DNA of 14,292 nt from an uncultured Ruminococcus sp. (GCA_947174625.1 CAMWJT010000013.1:1-14292), one strand, 5' to 3'. Positions 6,955-14,263 are shown, counted from the first letter of the stretch. Translations and numbers: made by a program. Notes: generated by a model from the letters alone, not told the origin.

Positions 6955-6970
6955 TGTTCCACGTGGAACA
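6955..6970 (+). promoter_or_regulatory. parS site 6 (perfect), upstream of the soj promoter
   Basis: Perfect TGTTCCACGTGGAACA between noc and soj, about 50 bp before the soj -35. ParB loaded here could affect transcription of its own operon. An 8-bp inverted repeat (CAAGAATT 6948-6955, AATTCTTG 6982-6989) brackets it. Confidence 0.88.
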
Positions 6971-7018
6971 TCTCTCAGTAGAATTCTTGGAAATATTGAA
7001 AAAAATTTGGGAAAATTC

Positions 7019-7047
7019 TTTACAAATCCCGGCAGACATGGTATAAT
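7019..7047 (+). promoter_or_regulatory. Sigma-A-type promoter for soj-parB
   Basis: TTTACA (7019-7024) and a perfect TATAAT (7042-7047) are separated by 17 bp, 40 bp before the soj start. Confidence 0.78.
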
Positions 7048-7086
7048 AAATAGGAAGTCTGAAAAAAGAAAGGAGTTTGATGACAA

Positions 7087-7887
7087 ATGAATCAGATTAT
7101 TGCCGTTGTCAATCAGAAAGGCGGTGTTGGAAAATCCACGACGACTGTGAATCTCGCCGCCTATCTCGGCACAAGAGGAAAAAAAATTCTCTGTTTTGAT
7201 CTGGATGCGCAGGGAAATGCGACAACTGGTTTCGGAATCCGCAAAAAAGATCTCACCTGTTCTGCTTATGAAGTCCTGACCGGAAAAGCCTCCGTGAAAG
7301 ATGCGGTTCTGACAACGGAATTTGAAAATATTTCCCTTGTTCCAGCGGATGCGGATCTTGCAGGGGTCGAAACGGAACTTGTCCACATGGAACAACGTTT
7401 TAATCGTCTGAAAATGCAGTTGCTGACCGTCCGGAAGGAGTATGATTATATTTTGATTGACTGTCCGCCGGCACTTGGGCAGCTGACAATCAATGCTATG
7501 ACGGCAGCACATGAATTGCTGATCCCCATGCTTGCCGAATATTATGCGCTGGAGGGTCTGACACAGCTTGTCAATACTAAAGATCTTGTCCAGGCAAATT
7601 ATAATCCCAAACTGAAAATCGGCGGCATTCTCTTCACGATGTATGACAACCGGCTGAATCTTTCCCGGCAGGTTGTCGAAGAAGTGGAGCGTTATTTCCC
7701 AGGGCAGGTTTATCAGACTAAAATCCCCCGGAATGTCCGGTTATCAGAAGCACCCAGTTACGGCAAACCAATTTTCTATTATGACAAACACTCTAAAGGC
7801 GCTTTGGCTTATGAGATTTTCGGAAAAGAATTTCTGGGCGAACCGCTCAGTAATCTGACAAAACTGCGAATGAATCTTGCAAAATAA
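7087..7887 (+). CDS. soj: Chromosome partitioning ATPase Soj/ParA
   Basis: This is a ParA-family ATPase of 266 residues. It dimerises on ATP and binds DNA nonspecifically, its ATPase is stimulated by ParB, and in Firmicutes it also regulates DnaA. The deviant Walker A motif KGGVGKST is at residues 11-18. D40 in DLDAQGNATTGFG matches the catalytic Asp40 of B. subtilis Soj, and the Walker B region is ILIDCPPALGQLTINAM. The ATG 7087 start is preceded by AAAGGAG with an 11-base gap; an ATG at 7080 is out of frame. The gene follows a good promoter and a parS site. It is 48 bp from parB, so the two are surely an operon. A weak parS-like match lies within it at 7379-7394, with several mismatches. 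Confidence 0.96.
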   Translation: MNQIIAVVNQKGGVGKSTTTVNLAAYLGTRGKKILCFDLDAQGNATTGFGIRKKDLTCSAYEVLTGKASVKDAVLTTEFENISLVPADADLAGVETELVHMEQRFNRLKMQLLTVRKEYDYILIDCPPALGQLTINAMTAAHELLIPMLAEYYALEGLTQLVNTKDLVQANYNPKLKIGGILFTMYDNRLNLSRQVVEEVERYFPGQVYQTKIPRNVRLSEAPSYGKPIFYYDKHSKGALAYEIFGKEFLGEPLSNLTKLRMNLAK

Positions 7888-7935
7888 AATTACAGAATAC
7901 TATATCATGAAAATAATTTCAGAAAGGGTGATTCT

Positions 7936-8787
7936 ATGGCAAGAGGAGGTCTCGGCGGCGGACTGGGTTCTTTGTTTGAGGATAATTCTGCAAAAGTACC
8001 TACGAAACGTACTTTACGGATTTCCGAAATTGAGCCGGATCGCAGGCAGCCGAGAAAATATTTTGACAGTACTGCTATTACGGAGCTGGCTGATTCCATC
8101 CGGGTGCATGGTATCCTTCAGCCCATTCTTGTCAGACCACTCCCAGGCGGTGGCTATCAGATCGTAGCAGGAGAACGCAGATGGCGTGCTGCAAGGATGG
8201 CGGGACTGGAAGAAGTGCCGGTTGTCATCCGGGAACTGACGGAACTGGAAACAGCACAGATTGCATTGATTGAAAATTTACAGCGTGAAGATCTCAATCC
8301 GATTGAGGAGGCGCTGGCATTCCAGAGATTGCAGGAAGAATTTCACATGTCGCAGGAAGAAATTGCCAAAGCGGTGGGCTGTTCCAGAAGTACCATTACA
8401 AATATTCTTCGTTTGCTGCGTCTGCCGCAGAGCATTCAGGACATGATTATGAATCAGGAAATTTCACGGGGACATGCAAAAGTACTGCTCCGGTTTCCGG
8501 ATGAAAAACGCATGTGTGATCTTGCGGAGAAATGTGCAAAAGGAGAGTACACTGTCCGTCGTTTGGAACAGCTTGCAAATGAAGCAGAGGAAACAAGGGA
8601 AGTGATGGCACAATCTGTTGCAGATCTGCCGCTCTCCTATTATGGCGAACTGGAAATGTCTTTGCGTGAGAAACTCGGCAGGATTGTGAAAGTCCATGCC
8701 GGAAAGTCCACCGGCGGCAGTCTGGTATTTCCGTTCTATAATGAAGAAGATCTGAAATCCCTGCTGTACATGTTATTTCCGGATTAA
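7936..8787 (+). CDS. parB: Chromosome partitioning protein ParB/Spo0J
   Basis: ParB loads at parS, hydrolyses CTP, slides as a clamp and recruits SMC and Soj to the origin. The 283-residue protein begins with the Gly-rich GLGGGLGSLF segment that stimulates ParA in the family. It has the CTP-binding GERRWRAARMAG (79-90) and ENLQREDLNPIEEA, a central helix-turn-helix domain, and a C-terminal dimerisation domain. At the ParB/Noc specificity positions it has R151, I157, R162 and G179. Arg and Gly are the ParB-type residues at the first and last positions, in contrast to Q and R in the noc product. The start at ATG 7936 is supported by AGAAAGGGTGAT upstream. Together with the perfect parS copies nearby, this forms a complete origin-segregation system. 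Confidence 0.96.
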   Translation: MARGGLGGGLGSLFEDNSAKVPTKRTLRISEIEPDRRQPRKYFDSTAITELADSIRVHGILQPILVRPLPGGGYQIVAGERRWRAARMAGLEEVPVVIRELTELETAQIALIENLQREDLNPIEEALAFQRLQEEFHMSQEEIAKAVGCSRSTITNILRLLRLPQSIQDMIMNQEISRGHAKVLLRFPDEKRMCDLAEKCAKGEYTVRRLEQLANEAEETREVMAQSVADLPLSYYGELEMSLREKLGRIVKVHAGKSTGGSLVFPFYNEEDLKSLLYMLFPD

Positions 8788-8790
8788 AAA

Positions 8791-8806
8791 TGTTCCACAT
8801 GGAACA
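8791..8806 (+). promoter_or_regulatory. Near-parS site between parB and serS (CACATG variant)
   Basis: TGTTCCACATGGAACA lies 3 bp after the parB stop and 37 bp before the serS start. It has the same single change as the copies in mnmE and rsmG, although here no coding constraint applies. Confidence 0.55.
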
Positions 8807-8843
8807 TGCAAAATATTATTTTTATCAGAAAGGAAAGAAAATT

Positions 8844-10130
8844 ATGTTAGATATGAAATTTTTACGGGCAAATCCCGAACTTGTCAAGGAAAATATCAGA
8901 AAGAAATTTCAGTATGAAAAACTGCCTTTAGTAGATGAACTGATTGCATTGGATAAAGAAGCTCGTAATGCACAGCTTCAGGGTGACCAGCTCCGGGCAG
9001 AAAAAAAAGCCAAAAGCAAACAGATCGGCGGTCTGAAGGCAAAAGGCGACAAAGAGGGTGCAGAAGCACTCCAAGCAGAAGTTGCAGTAATTAATGCGAA
9101 ATTAGAAGCACTGAAAAAGCGTGAAAAGGAAATACCAGAGGAAATCCGGAAAATTCTGCTTGTGATTCCGAATATCATTGATGAATCTGTGCCGATTGGC
9201 AGAAATGATTCTGAAAATGTCGAAATAGAGCGTTTCGGTGAACCCTTTGTACCGGATTTTGAAGTGCCTTACCATGCGGACATTATGGAAAAATTGAAGG
9301 GTGTTGATTTTGCTTCTGCAAGAGAAACTTCCGGAAAAGGATTTTATTATCTCTGCGGCAATGTGGCAAGACTGCATTCTGCTATTTTGTCTTACGCAAG
9401 AGATTTCATGATTGACAGAGGATTTACCTATTACATACCGCCGTTCATGATCCGGAGTCAGGTTGTCACAGGTGTGATGAGTTTTGATGAAATGGAAAAC
9501 ATGATGTATAAGATTGAGGGTGAGGATTTATATCTGATCGGTACAAGTGAACATTCTATGATCGGTAAATTTATTGATACAATTATCCCCGAAGAAGAAC
9601 TGCCGCACACGCTGACAAGTTATTCTCCTTGTTTCAGAAAAGAAGTTGGCGCACATGGTATGGAAGAACGTGGCATTTACAGAATCCATCAATTTGAAAA
9701 GCAAGAAATGATTGTGGTCTGCAAGCCGGAAGAAAGTATGCAGTGGTTTGATGTGCTCTGGAAAAATTCCGTGGATTTCTTCCGGACACTGGACATCCCG
9801 GTGCGGACACTTGAATGCTGTTCCGGTGATTTGGCGGATCTGAAAGTCAAGAGCTTGGATGTAGAAGCATGGTCACCACGGCAGAAGAAATATTTTGAAG
9901 TCGGGAGCTGTTCCAATTTGGGGGATGCACAGGCAAGACGTCTGGACATTCGTGTAAAAAAAGAAGATGGCACAAAATATTTTCCGCATACACTGAATAA
10001 TACCGTTGTTGCACCGCCGAGAATGTTAATCGCATTCCTGGAAAATAATCTGAATGAAGATGGCAGCATCCGGATTCCGGAGGCACTGCGTCCGTACATG
10101 GGTGGCATGGAAGTCATTCCTGTTGCATAA
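8844..10130 (+). CDS. serS: Seryl-tRNA synthetase
   Basis: SerRS charges tRNA-Ser (and tRNA-Sec where present) with serine. The 428-residue product has the N-terminal antiparallel coiled-coil arm at about residues 30-105, rich in Lys, Glu and Ala, which contacts the tRNA long variable arm. A class II catalytic core follows. Motif 2 is around FRKE (264-267) with GAHGMEERGIYRIHQFEKQEM. Motif 3 ends in PPRMLIAFLE (391-400), keeping the key Arg and Glu but lacking the common GSGLAVGR form. It ends in the usual RIPEALRPYMGG region. The start is ATG 8844, with AGGAAAG upstream. An ATG at 8790 would add 18 residues encoded by the near-parS site and lacks a ribosome site, so it is rejected. The gene is 56 bp from parB and may be read through from it. 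No T-box leader is visible in that short gap. Confidence 0.95.
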   Translation: MLDMKFLRANPELVKENIRKKFQYEKLPLVDELIALDKEARNAQLQGDQLRAEKKAKSKQIGGLKAKGDKEGAEALQAEVAVINAKLEALKKREKEIPEEIRKILLVIPNIIDESVPIGRNDSENVEIERFGEPFVPDFEVPYHADIMEKLKGVDFASARETSGKGFYYLCGNVARLHSAILSYARDFMIDRGFTYYIPPFMIRSQVVTGVMSFDEMENMMYKIEGEDLYLIGTSEHSMIGKFIDTIIPEEELPHTLTSYSPCFRKEVGAHGMEERGIYRIHQFEKQEMIVVCKPEESMQWFDVLWKNSVDFFRTLDIPVRTLECCSGDLADLKVKSLDVEAWSPRQKKYFEVGSCSNLGDAQARRLDIRVKKEDGTKYFPHTLNNTVVAPPRMLIAFLENNLNEDGSIRIPEALRPYMGGMEVIPVA

Positions 10131-10132
10131 TC

Positions 10133-10588
10133 ATGGATTTGCAGAACCTGGAGACATATTCTGTCCTGGAATTGGAACAGATCTATCAGGAACAGAAAGC
10201 ATTCTACACAGCGGAAGAACTCGATCAGATTTCCCGGATCATTCAGAAAAAATGCAGTATTCACAAAACAGGCAATAAAACAGATATGGTTTACTGTATG
10301 GTAATGCTGATTCTGACAGTGGCAGGATTTTTCCTGCCAGTCATCCGGATGATTCTGTTATTATTTGATCTTTGGATAATTTGCTGCAAATTTTCTCCTG
10401 CTTTTTTGGGGTGTATTTCCAGGGAAACGATCTGTGCAATGGTGAGCTTGCAATTTCCCATGATCGGGCTAGTGATGGGGATTTATTTTAAGATGAAACA
10501 GCATTATTTTTCAAAATATTGTTTCAATGCCGTGATCTGTTCTCTGTTACTGGGGCTACTGTTGCTGACAGGCGGCTTTCAATTCTAA
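10133..10588 (+). CDS. Small membrane protein of unknown function
   Basis: I do not recognise a named family. The 151-residue product begins with about 45 soluble residues containing LEQIYQEQKAFYTAEELDQI. Short helical segments of this style precede membrane domains in many clostridial proteins. About four hydrophobic segments follow: roughly residues 52-68, 70-87, 99-117 and 131-148, with a GLLLLTGG-type end. The start lies 2 bp after the serS stop with no clear ribosome site of its own, which suggests translational coupling to serS. Codon use resembles its neighbours. The stop codon sits inside a 20-bp perfect palindrome. A moderately Noc-site-like sequence (10415-10428) falls inside the gene. 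The reading frame is plausible as a real gene because of its membrane topology and tight spacing, but the function is unknown. Confidence 0.72.
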   Translation: MDLQNLETYSVLELEQIYQEQKAFYTAEELDQISRIIQKKCSIHKTGNKTDMVYCMVMLILTVAGFFLPVIRMILLLFDLWIICCKFSPAFLGCISRETICAMVSLQFPMIGLVMGIYFKMKQHYFSKYCFNAVICSLLLGLLLLTGGFQF

Positions 10589-10601
10589 AATATTTTAGAA
10601 T
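10582..10601 (+). repeat. 20-bp perfect AT-rich palindrome at the gene end
   Basis: The sequence ATTCTAAAATATTTTAGAAT is its own reverse complement and overlaps the stop codon at 10586-10588. The half TATTTTAGAA is repeated directly at 10601-10610. It lies between convergent genes and could act as a weak bidirectional hairpin. It lacks a GC stem, so I do not call it a terminator. Confidence 0.7.
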
Positions 10602-10617
10602 ATTTTAGAATGTCTGA

Positions 10618-10633
10618 TGTTCCACGTGGAACA
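10618..10633 (+). promoter_or_regulatory. parS site 7 (perfect), between convergent genes
   Basis: Perfect TGTTCCACGTGGAACA in the 67-bp gap between the convergent small membrane protein gene and ytaF. Confidence 0.87.
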
Positions 10634-10655
10634 TGATACTATAAAATACGATTTA

Positions 10656-11255
10656 TTATAATCTGCAAAATGCCAAAATTAACAGCATCACACCGCCTAG
10701 CCATGACAAGTTGATCTGTTTCCGGCAGGATGTACCAACACGACAGCCCAAGACTGTCAGGACAAATCCAAATACAAAGCTCAGTCCCAGACAGATTGGA
10801 ATCCGGGACGCTGTAATTCCTGCACCCAGACCGCTTGCCAGGGAATCTATAGAGAGAGCCGTCGCATAGGCGGCGGCTTCTTTCATGCTGATTGTTTTAG
10901 AACCATCTGCATCCGCCAGCGTTTCATCAAAACAAATATCAATCACAAGTCCCAGTGCTTTCCAGTTCCAGTGCGGTCTGTGCTTCTGGAACAGCACTGT
11001 CAGGATTTTTTTCATCAGTTGCATACTTCCCAGTAAGAACAGAATGGCAAATCCGGCATACCGGAACACAGATTCCGGGAAAATTCCATGCAGGAGCTGT
11101 GCACAGAACAGGGAAATGCTCAGAAAAACCGTTCCGACGGCGCTGATCAGCAATGCACAGCGTTTCGGAATCGTGATGCCATTCATACTACAGCTGACTG
11201 CTCCCCAGAATGTATCCATACAGACCGCCAATGCAAGCAGACACGCTTGAAACAT
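10656..11255 (-). CDS. ytaF: Sporulation membrane protein YtaF
   Basis: This is a polytopic membrane protein of the YtaF family, which is related in fold to the MntP manganese exporters. Its molecular role is not established. Hydrophobic segments run through most of the roughly 199 residues, with a hydrophilic centre. The family mark is the central acidic loop DETLADADGSKTISMKEA followed by ALSIDSLASGLGAGI. The GTG at 11267 would overlap the Shine-Dalgarno sequence GGAGGTGA. The start is therefore placed at ATG 11255, eight bases after that sequence. The gene is transcribed away from birA and towards parS site 7. A CATAGAAT on the minus strand near 11284-11291 recalls the -10 of sporulation sigma factors, but I see no convincing -35. 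Confidence 0.85.
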   Translation of the reverse strand: MFQACLLALAVCMDTFWGAVSCSMNGITIPKRCALLISAVGTVFLSISLFCAQLLHGIFPESVFRYAGFAILFLLGSMQLMKKILTVLFQKHRPHWNWKALGLVIDICFDETLADADGSKTISMKEAAAYATALSIDSLASGLGAGITASRIPICLGLSFVFGFVLTVLGCRVGTSCRKQINLSWLGGVMLLILAFCRL

Positions 11256-11352
11256 CGTCCATGTCACCTCCAGAAGTTACTTTTGTATTCTATGCTGGAG
11301 GATGTTTTGTGTGCATGGGTTTTAAAATTTTAACAATAAAGGGTGAATTTTT

Positions 11353-12306
11353 ATGAATCTCAGGGAATCTGTTTTTTCTGCATTGTTACATGCAGAAAAT
11401 TATATTTCTGGTGCTGAACTTGCTGCCGACCATCAGGTCAGCCGTACAGCTGTCTGGAAAGTGATTGAACATTTCCGTGCCGAAGGATGTGAAATCGAAT
11501 CCGCTCCGAACAGGGGTTATAAGCTTGTCTCTCATCCGGATTTGTTCTGTGAATCCTATTTGAAACAGGCAGTACAGGATTGTCGTACAGACTGGCAGTT
11601 TCATTATTTCAAAGAATTGGATTCTACCAATCGTTTTGCAAAGACACTTGCCACACGGAATGCGCCGTCCGGGACAGTCGTCATTGCGGATCAACAGACA
11701 GCCGGCAGGGGCAGAACGGGAAAAAGTTTTTATTCCCCGGCAGGAAATTTATATTTTAGTATCATTGAGAAATTGCCGCTTCCTGTTTCGGACATGATGA
11801 GTGTAACCGCCTGTACGGCGGCGGCAGTTTTTCTTGCATTGGAACAATTCGGCATTACAACGCAGATTAAATGGGTGAATGATTTATTTTTGAATCAGAA
11901 AAAAATCTGTGGTATTCTTTCAGAAGGCAGTTTCAATGCGGAACTGCTCAGCATGGATTATTTAGTGATCGGGATCGGGATTAATCTGCATCATGATCCG
12001 GATTGTCCGGAAGAATTGCAGTCGATTATCACGGATCTGGAAACAGAAACCGGAAAACGGATTCACAAATATGATTTGCTGACAGCAATTCTGAAGCAAT
12101 TAGAAATTTTGCTGGATGGAATTTCATCGCACAGTTATCTGGATATTTATACCAAGAATTCCTGTACATTGGGACACAGAGTCCGGACGGATGACGGAAC
12201 AGAGGGAACAGCAATTGGCTTCACGGAAGATGCGGGGCTGATTATAGAACTTGCAGACGGAACGAAGCAAATTCTGCGGACAGGCAGTGCAGTGGTAATA
12301 GATTGA
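11353..12306 (+). CDS. birA: Bifunctional biotin-protein ligase / biotin operon repressor BirA
   Basis: BirA activates biotin as biotinyl-AMP, transfers it to the carboxylase carrier Lys, and in bifunctional forms represses biotin genes. The 317-residue product is close to the length of bifunctional E. coli BirA. It has an N-terminal winged helix-turn-helix (about residues 5-57, with SRTAVWKVIEHFRAEG). The ligase motif GRGRTGK is at 118-124, KWVND at 173-177, and the catalytic-type lysine K184 lies in KKICGIL. A C-terminal SH3-like domain follows (GTAIGFTEDAGLIIEL). The start at ATG 11353 is backed by AAAGGGTGA. It is divergent from ytaF with a gap of about 97 bp. I found no convincing promoter or BirA operator in that gap. 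Confidence 0.94.
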   Translation: MNLRESVFSALLHAENYISGAELAADHQVSRTAVWKVIEHFRAEGCEIESAPNRGYKLVSHPDLFCESYLKQAVQDCRTDWQFHYFKELDSTNRFAKTLATRNAPSGTVVIADQQTAGRGRTGKSFYSPAGNLYFSIIEKLPLPVSDMMSVTACTAAAVFLALEQFGITTQIKWVNDLFLNQKKICGILSEGSFNAELLSMDYLVIGIGINLHHDPDCPEELQSIITDLETETGKRIHKYDLLTAILKQLEILLDGISSHSYLDIYTKNSCTLGHRVRTDDGTEGTAIGFTEDAGLIIELADGTKQILRTGSAVVID

Positions 12307-12354
12307 ACAGTTAAAAATTTCCAAAAAAGGATATCAATAGTGAGGGGTAATCTT

Positions 12355-12972
12355 ATGAAAAACCCATGGGAAGAAATTTCCTTAATTGATTATGAAAATC
12401 ATATGAAACTTGATTCTGTTATGCAGTTGCAAGCTATGAATGAAATGATGAAAATTCAATTCAGCACTTATCCTGTTTCAAGTGTCATAATACTTGGTAT
12501 TGCCGGCGGCAATGGTCTCGAGCATATTTCAAAGGATAAATTTAAAAAAGTATATGGTATAGATGTGAATGCCACATATTTAAAAGAAGTGATTCGCAGA
12601 TACCCAGATTTAAAAGACATTTTAGAATGTCTGTGTGTTAATCTAATAAACGAAACGGATAAATTACCAAATGCAGATATGATTGTTGCAAATCTGTTGA
12701 TTGAATATATTGGTTATGAATGTTTTCAGAAAGCAGTTCAGCGCATCGCTCCAAAATATGTTTCATGTATCATTCAAATCAACATGGAAGATAACTGGGT
12801 ATCAAATTCGCCTTATTTACACGTATTTGACGGATTGGAATCCATACATCACCAAATGGAACAACATAAATTGGAGAAGTCAATGCTTAAGATTGGTTAT
12901 CATGCAATTAAGACTTTTGAACATTTACTGCCCAATGGAAAAAGATTAGTACAAATAGATTTTCAAAAATAA
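12355..12972 (+). CDS. Class I SAM-dependent methyltransferase-like protein
   Basis: The 205-residue product has a Rossmann methyltransferase core. Motif I is ILGIAGGNG (46-54), strand 2 ends in an acidic residue (YGID, D70), and a motif IV-like ANLLIEYIG sits at 112-120. The N-terminus (NPWEEISLIDYENHMKLDSV) is distinctive, but I cannot name a substrate. ATG 12355 is preceded by GAGGGG with a good gap. GTG 12340, preceded by AAAAAAGGA, would add five residues and is a real alternative. The gene is 48 bp after birA and is followed by parS and a terminator, so it may end a birA transcript. Its codons are more AT-rich (TTA, ATA, AAA) than those of its neighbours, which suggests later acquisition. 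Confidence 0.8.
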   Translation: MKNPWEEISLIDYENHMKLDSVMQLQAMNEMMKIQFSTYPVSSVIILGIAGGNGLEHISKDKFKKVYGIDVNATYLKEVIRRYPDLKDILECLCVNLINETDKLPNADMIVANLLIEYIGYECFQKAVQRIAPKYVSCIIQINMEDNWVSNSPYLHVFDGLESIHHQMEQHKLEKSMLKIGYHAIKTFEHLLPNGKRLVQIDFQK

Positions 12973-13010
12973 GAAGCCGTTTATAAAAGATGAAGCTGTT
13001 TGGATTCGGA

Positions 13011-13026
13011 TGTTCCACGTGGAACA
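13011..13026 (+). promoter_or_regulatory. parS site 8 (perfect)
   Basis: Perfect TGTTCCACGTGGAACA between the methyltransferase-like gene and its terminator. It is the copy farthest from the soj-parB operon in this window. Confidence 0.87.
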
Positions 13027-13036
13027 TTCCAATTGT

Positions 13037-13071
13037 AATGCCCTGATGCTTTGCAGGGCATTTATTTTTTT
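13037..13071 (+). terminator. Intrinsic terminator after the birA/methyltransferase genes
   Basis: A 9-bp stem, AATGCCCTG pairing with CAGGGCATT, with an 8-base loop is followed by TTATTTTTTT-like sequence. It is directional for the plus strand; no T-run exists for the convergent spoIID message. Confidence 0.85.
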
Positions 13072-13134
13072 AGTTATTGCATTTTTGAACAGACATTTTG
13101 CTATGATAAGAATATCATCCGGCAGTTGAAATCG

Positions 13135-14178
13135 TCAGATTGTTTTCAGAATCGTGTCCGGATAGTAATGCGCCAGAATTTCCCGATAGTCTGAGCCTTG
13201 CAGTGCCATAGCATTTGCACCGTACTGGCTCATGCCGACGCTGTGTCCGTAACCTTTTGTGCGGAACGTGAATGTTTTTGATTTTTTATCATAATGGATC
13301 GTAAAACAGGCAGAACGAAGTCTCAGAACAGAACGGAGTTCTTGTCCGGTAAAAATGCTTGTACCAACAGGAATCTGCAAAATTGTCCCGGCATCCGAGC
13401 AGACCGGTTCACCGAACCAATTTGCCGTGTCCGTTCCGAGGAGCAGTCCGGAATGCGCAGCAGAAAGCATTTCCTGAATCTGTTCAGCAGAATAGGAGCA
13501 GTCCTGTTCATAACTGGGGGCATTGCAATCCGAACTGCTGTCAACGGATTGCAGATAAGTAATTGCACTGCCCCAGACGTTCTGAGCGGATTCCGTTTTT
13601 CCGGTAGAGATGGCATGAAAAGCCGCAATGATGGGTTCATCCTCATAGCAGAGAATTTCCGGAAGGACGGCATCCACAGCATCGGAGATTTTCTGATAAT
13701 AGAGCTTGAAGTTGTCGCCGTAGAGTTTCTGAAGCTGCTGTTGTGTATGAAATGCCTGATACTGCTCCGGATCATTGGAGAAGTCAGCACCTTGCAGATC
13801 GGAGCGGCTTGCAGCAAGTAATACCTGCCGTTCTGCGTAAGTATGTGCAGCAACTGCCTGTGCCTTGAGGGCTTCCGGTTCAAAAGATGCCGGCATTTCT
13901 GCTCCCACAGCGCCGATGAGGTATTCCCGTACAGGGACTTCCAGAATTTCATTGGTTGTAATATCTAATACATGATAGACCTGTCCGGAGAGGGCAGAAG
14001 AATTTTCAGAAGTTTCTAATATCTGGGAAGATATTGTATTTTCTGTATTTTCGATATTTTCAGAAATTCCGGGATTCTCTGGTACAGAAATTTCCGTAGA
14101 GAACAGCATAGCAGGGATAATGGGCATCAAAGTCAGCAGCAGACAAAGAATGCTGTAGATGCAGAATTTTTTTTTCAT
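13135..14178 (-). CDS. spoIID: Stage II sporulation protein D (SpoIID)
   Basis: SpoIID is a membrane-anchored lytic transglycosylase that strips peptidoglycan during forespore engulfment, acting with SpoIIP and SpoIIM. The 347-residue product starts with a Lys cluster and a single membrane segment at about residues 5-27. A low-complexity Glu/Asn/Ser stretch follows (30-64), then the SpoIID domain. The catalytic glutamate is E94 in GAVGAEMPASFEPEALKAQA, matching the catalytic Glu of characterised SpoIID. Further conserved blocks are AAFHAISTGKTESAQNVWG and YGHSVGMSQYGANAMA near the C-terminus. ATG 14178 is preceded by AAGGAG with an 8-base gap. A CATAAAAT on the minus strand at 14220-14227 fits a sigma-E-like -10, as expected for this gene. 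The length is normal. Confidence 0.95.
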   Translation of the reverse strand: MKKKFCIYSILCLLLTLMPIIPAMLFSTEISVPENPGISENIENTENTISSQILETSENSSALSGQVYHVLDITTNEILEVPVREYLIGAVGAEMPASFEPEALKAQAVAAHTYAERQVLLAASRSDLQGADFSNDPEQYQAFHTQQQLQKLYGDNFKLYYQKISDAVDAVLPEILCYEDEPIIAAFHAISTGKTESAQNVWGSAITYLQSVDSSSDCNAPSYEQDCSYSAEQIQEMLSAAHSGLLLGTDTANWFGEPVCSDAGTILQIPVGTSIFTGQELRSVLRLRSACFTIHYDKKSKTFTFRTKGYGHSVGMSQYGANAMALQGSDYREILAHYYPDTILKTI

Positions 14179-14219
14179 AGTGTATACTCCTTGTGATTTT
14201 TTGATTTTTATTTTATTAG

Positions 14220-14227
14220 ATTTTATG
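14220..14227 (-). promoter_or_regulatory. Candidate sigma-E-type -10 of spoIID
   Basis: CATAAAAT on the minus strand is one base from CATACAAT, the sigma-E -10 core, and lies 42 bp before the spoIID start. The -35 region is not clear, so this rests on position and on the known sigma-E control of spoIID in B. subtilis. Confidence 0.35.
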
Positions 14228-14263
14228 GCAAAATAAGAAGAATTGCAGGAATGCAGATTACAC

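Noticed and set aside
6259..7512. A 417-codon minus-strand open frame opposite noc and soj.
   Set aside because: It spans two well-supported genes and the soj promoter. It has no recognisable protein features or start signals. Codon bias of the plus-strand genes explains it.
8790..8843. N-terminal extension of SerRS starting at ATG 8790 (MFHMEH...).
   Set aside because: The extension is the translation of the near-parS site. ATG 8844 has AGGAAAG upstream and gives the normal SerRS N-terminus MLDMKFLR.
13077..13107. Possible promoter TTGCAT with TATGAT pointing into the spoIID 3' end.
   Set aside because: The spacing is 19 bp, the -35 is weak and no plus-strand gene follows. An antisense RNA is possible but unsupported.
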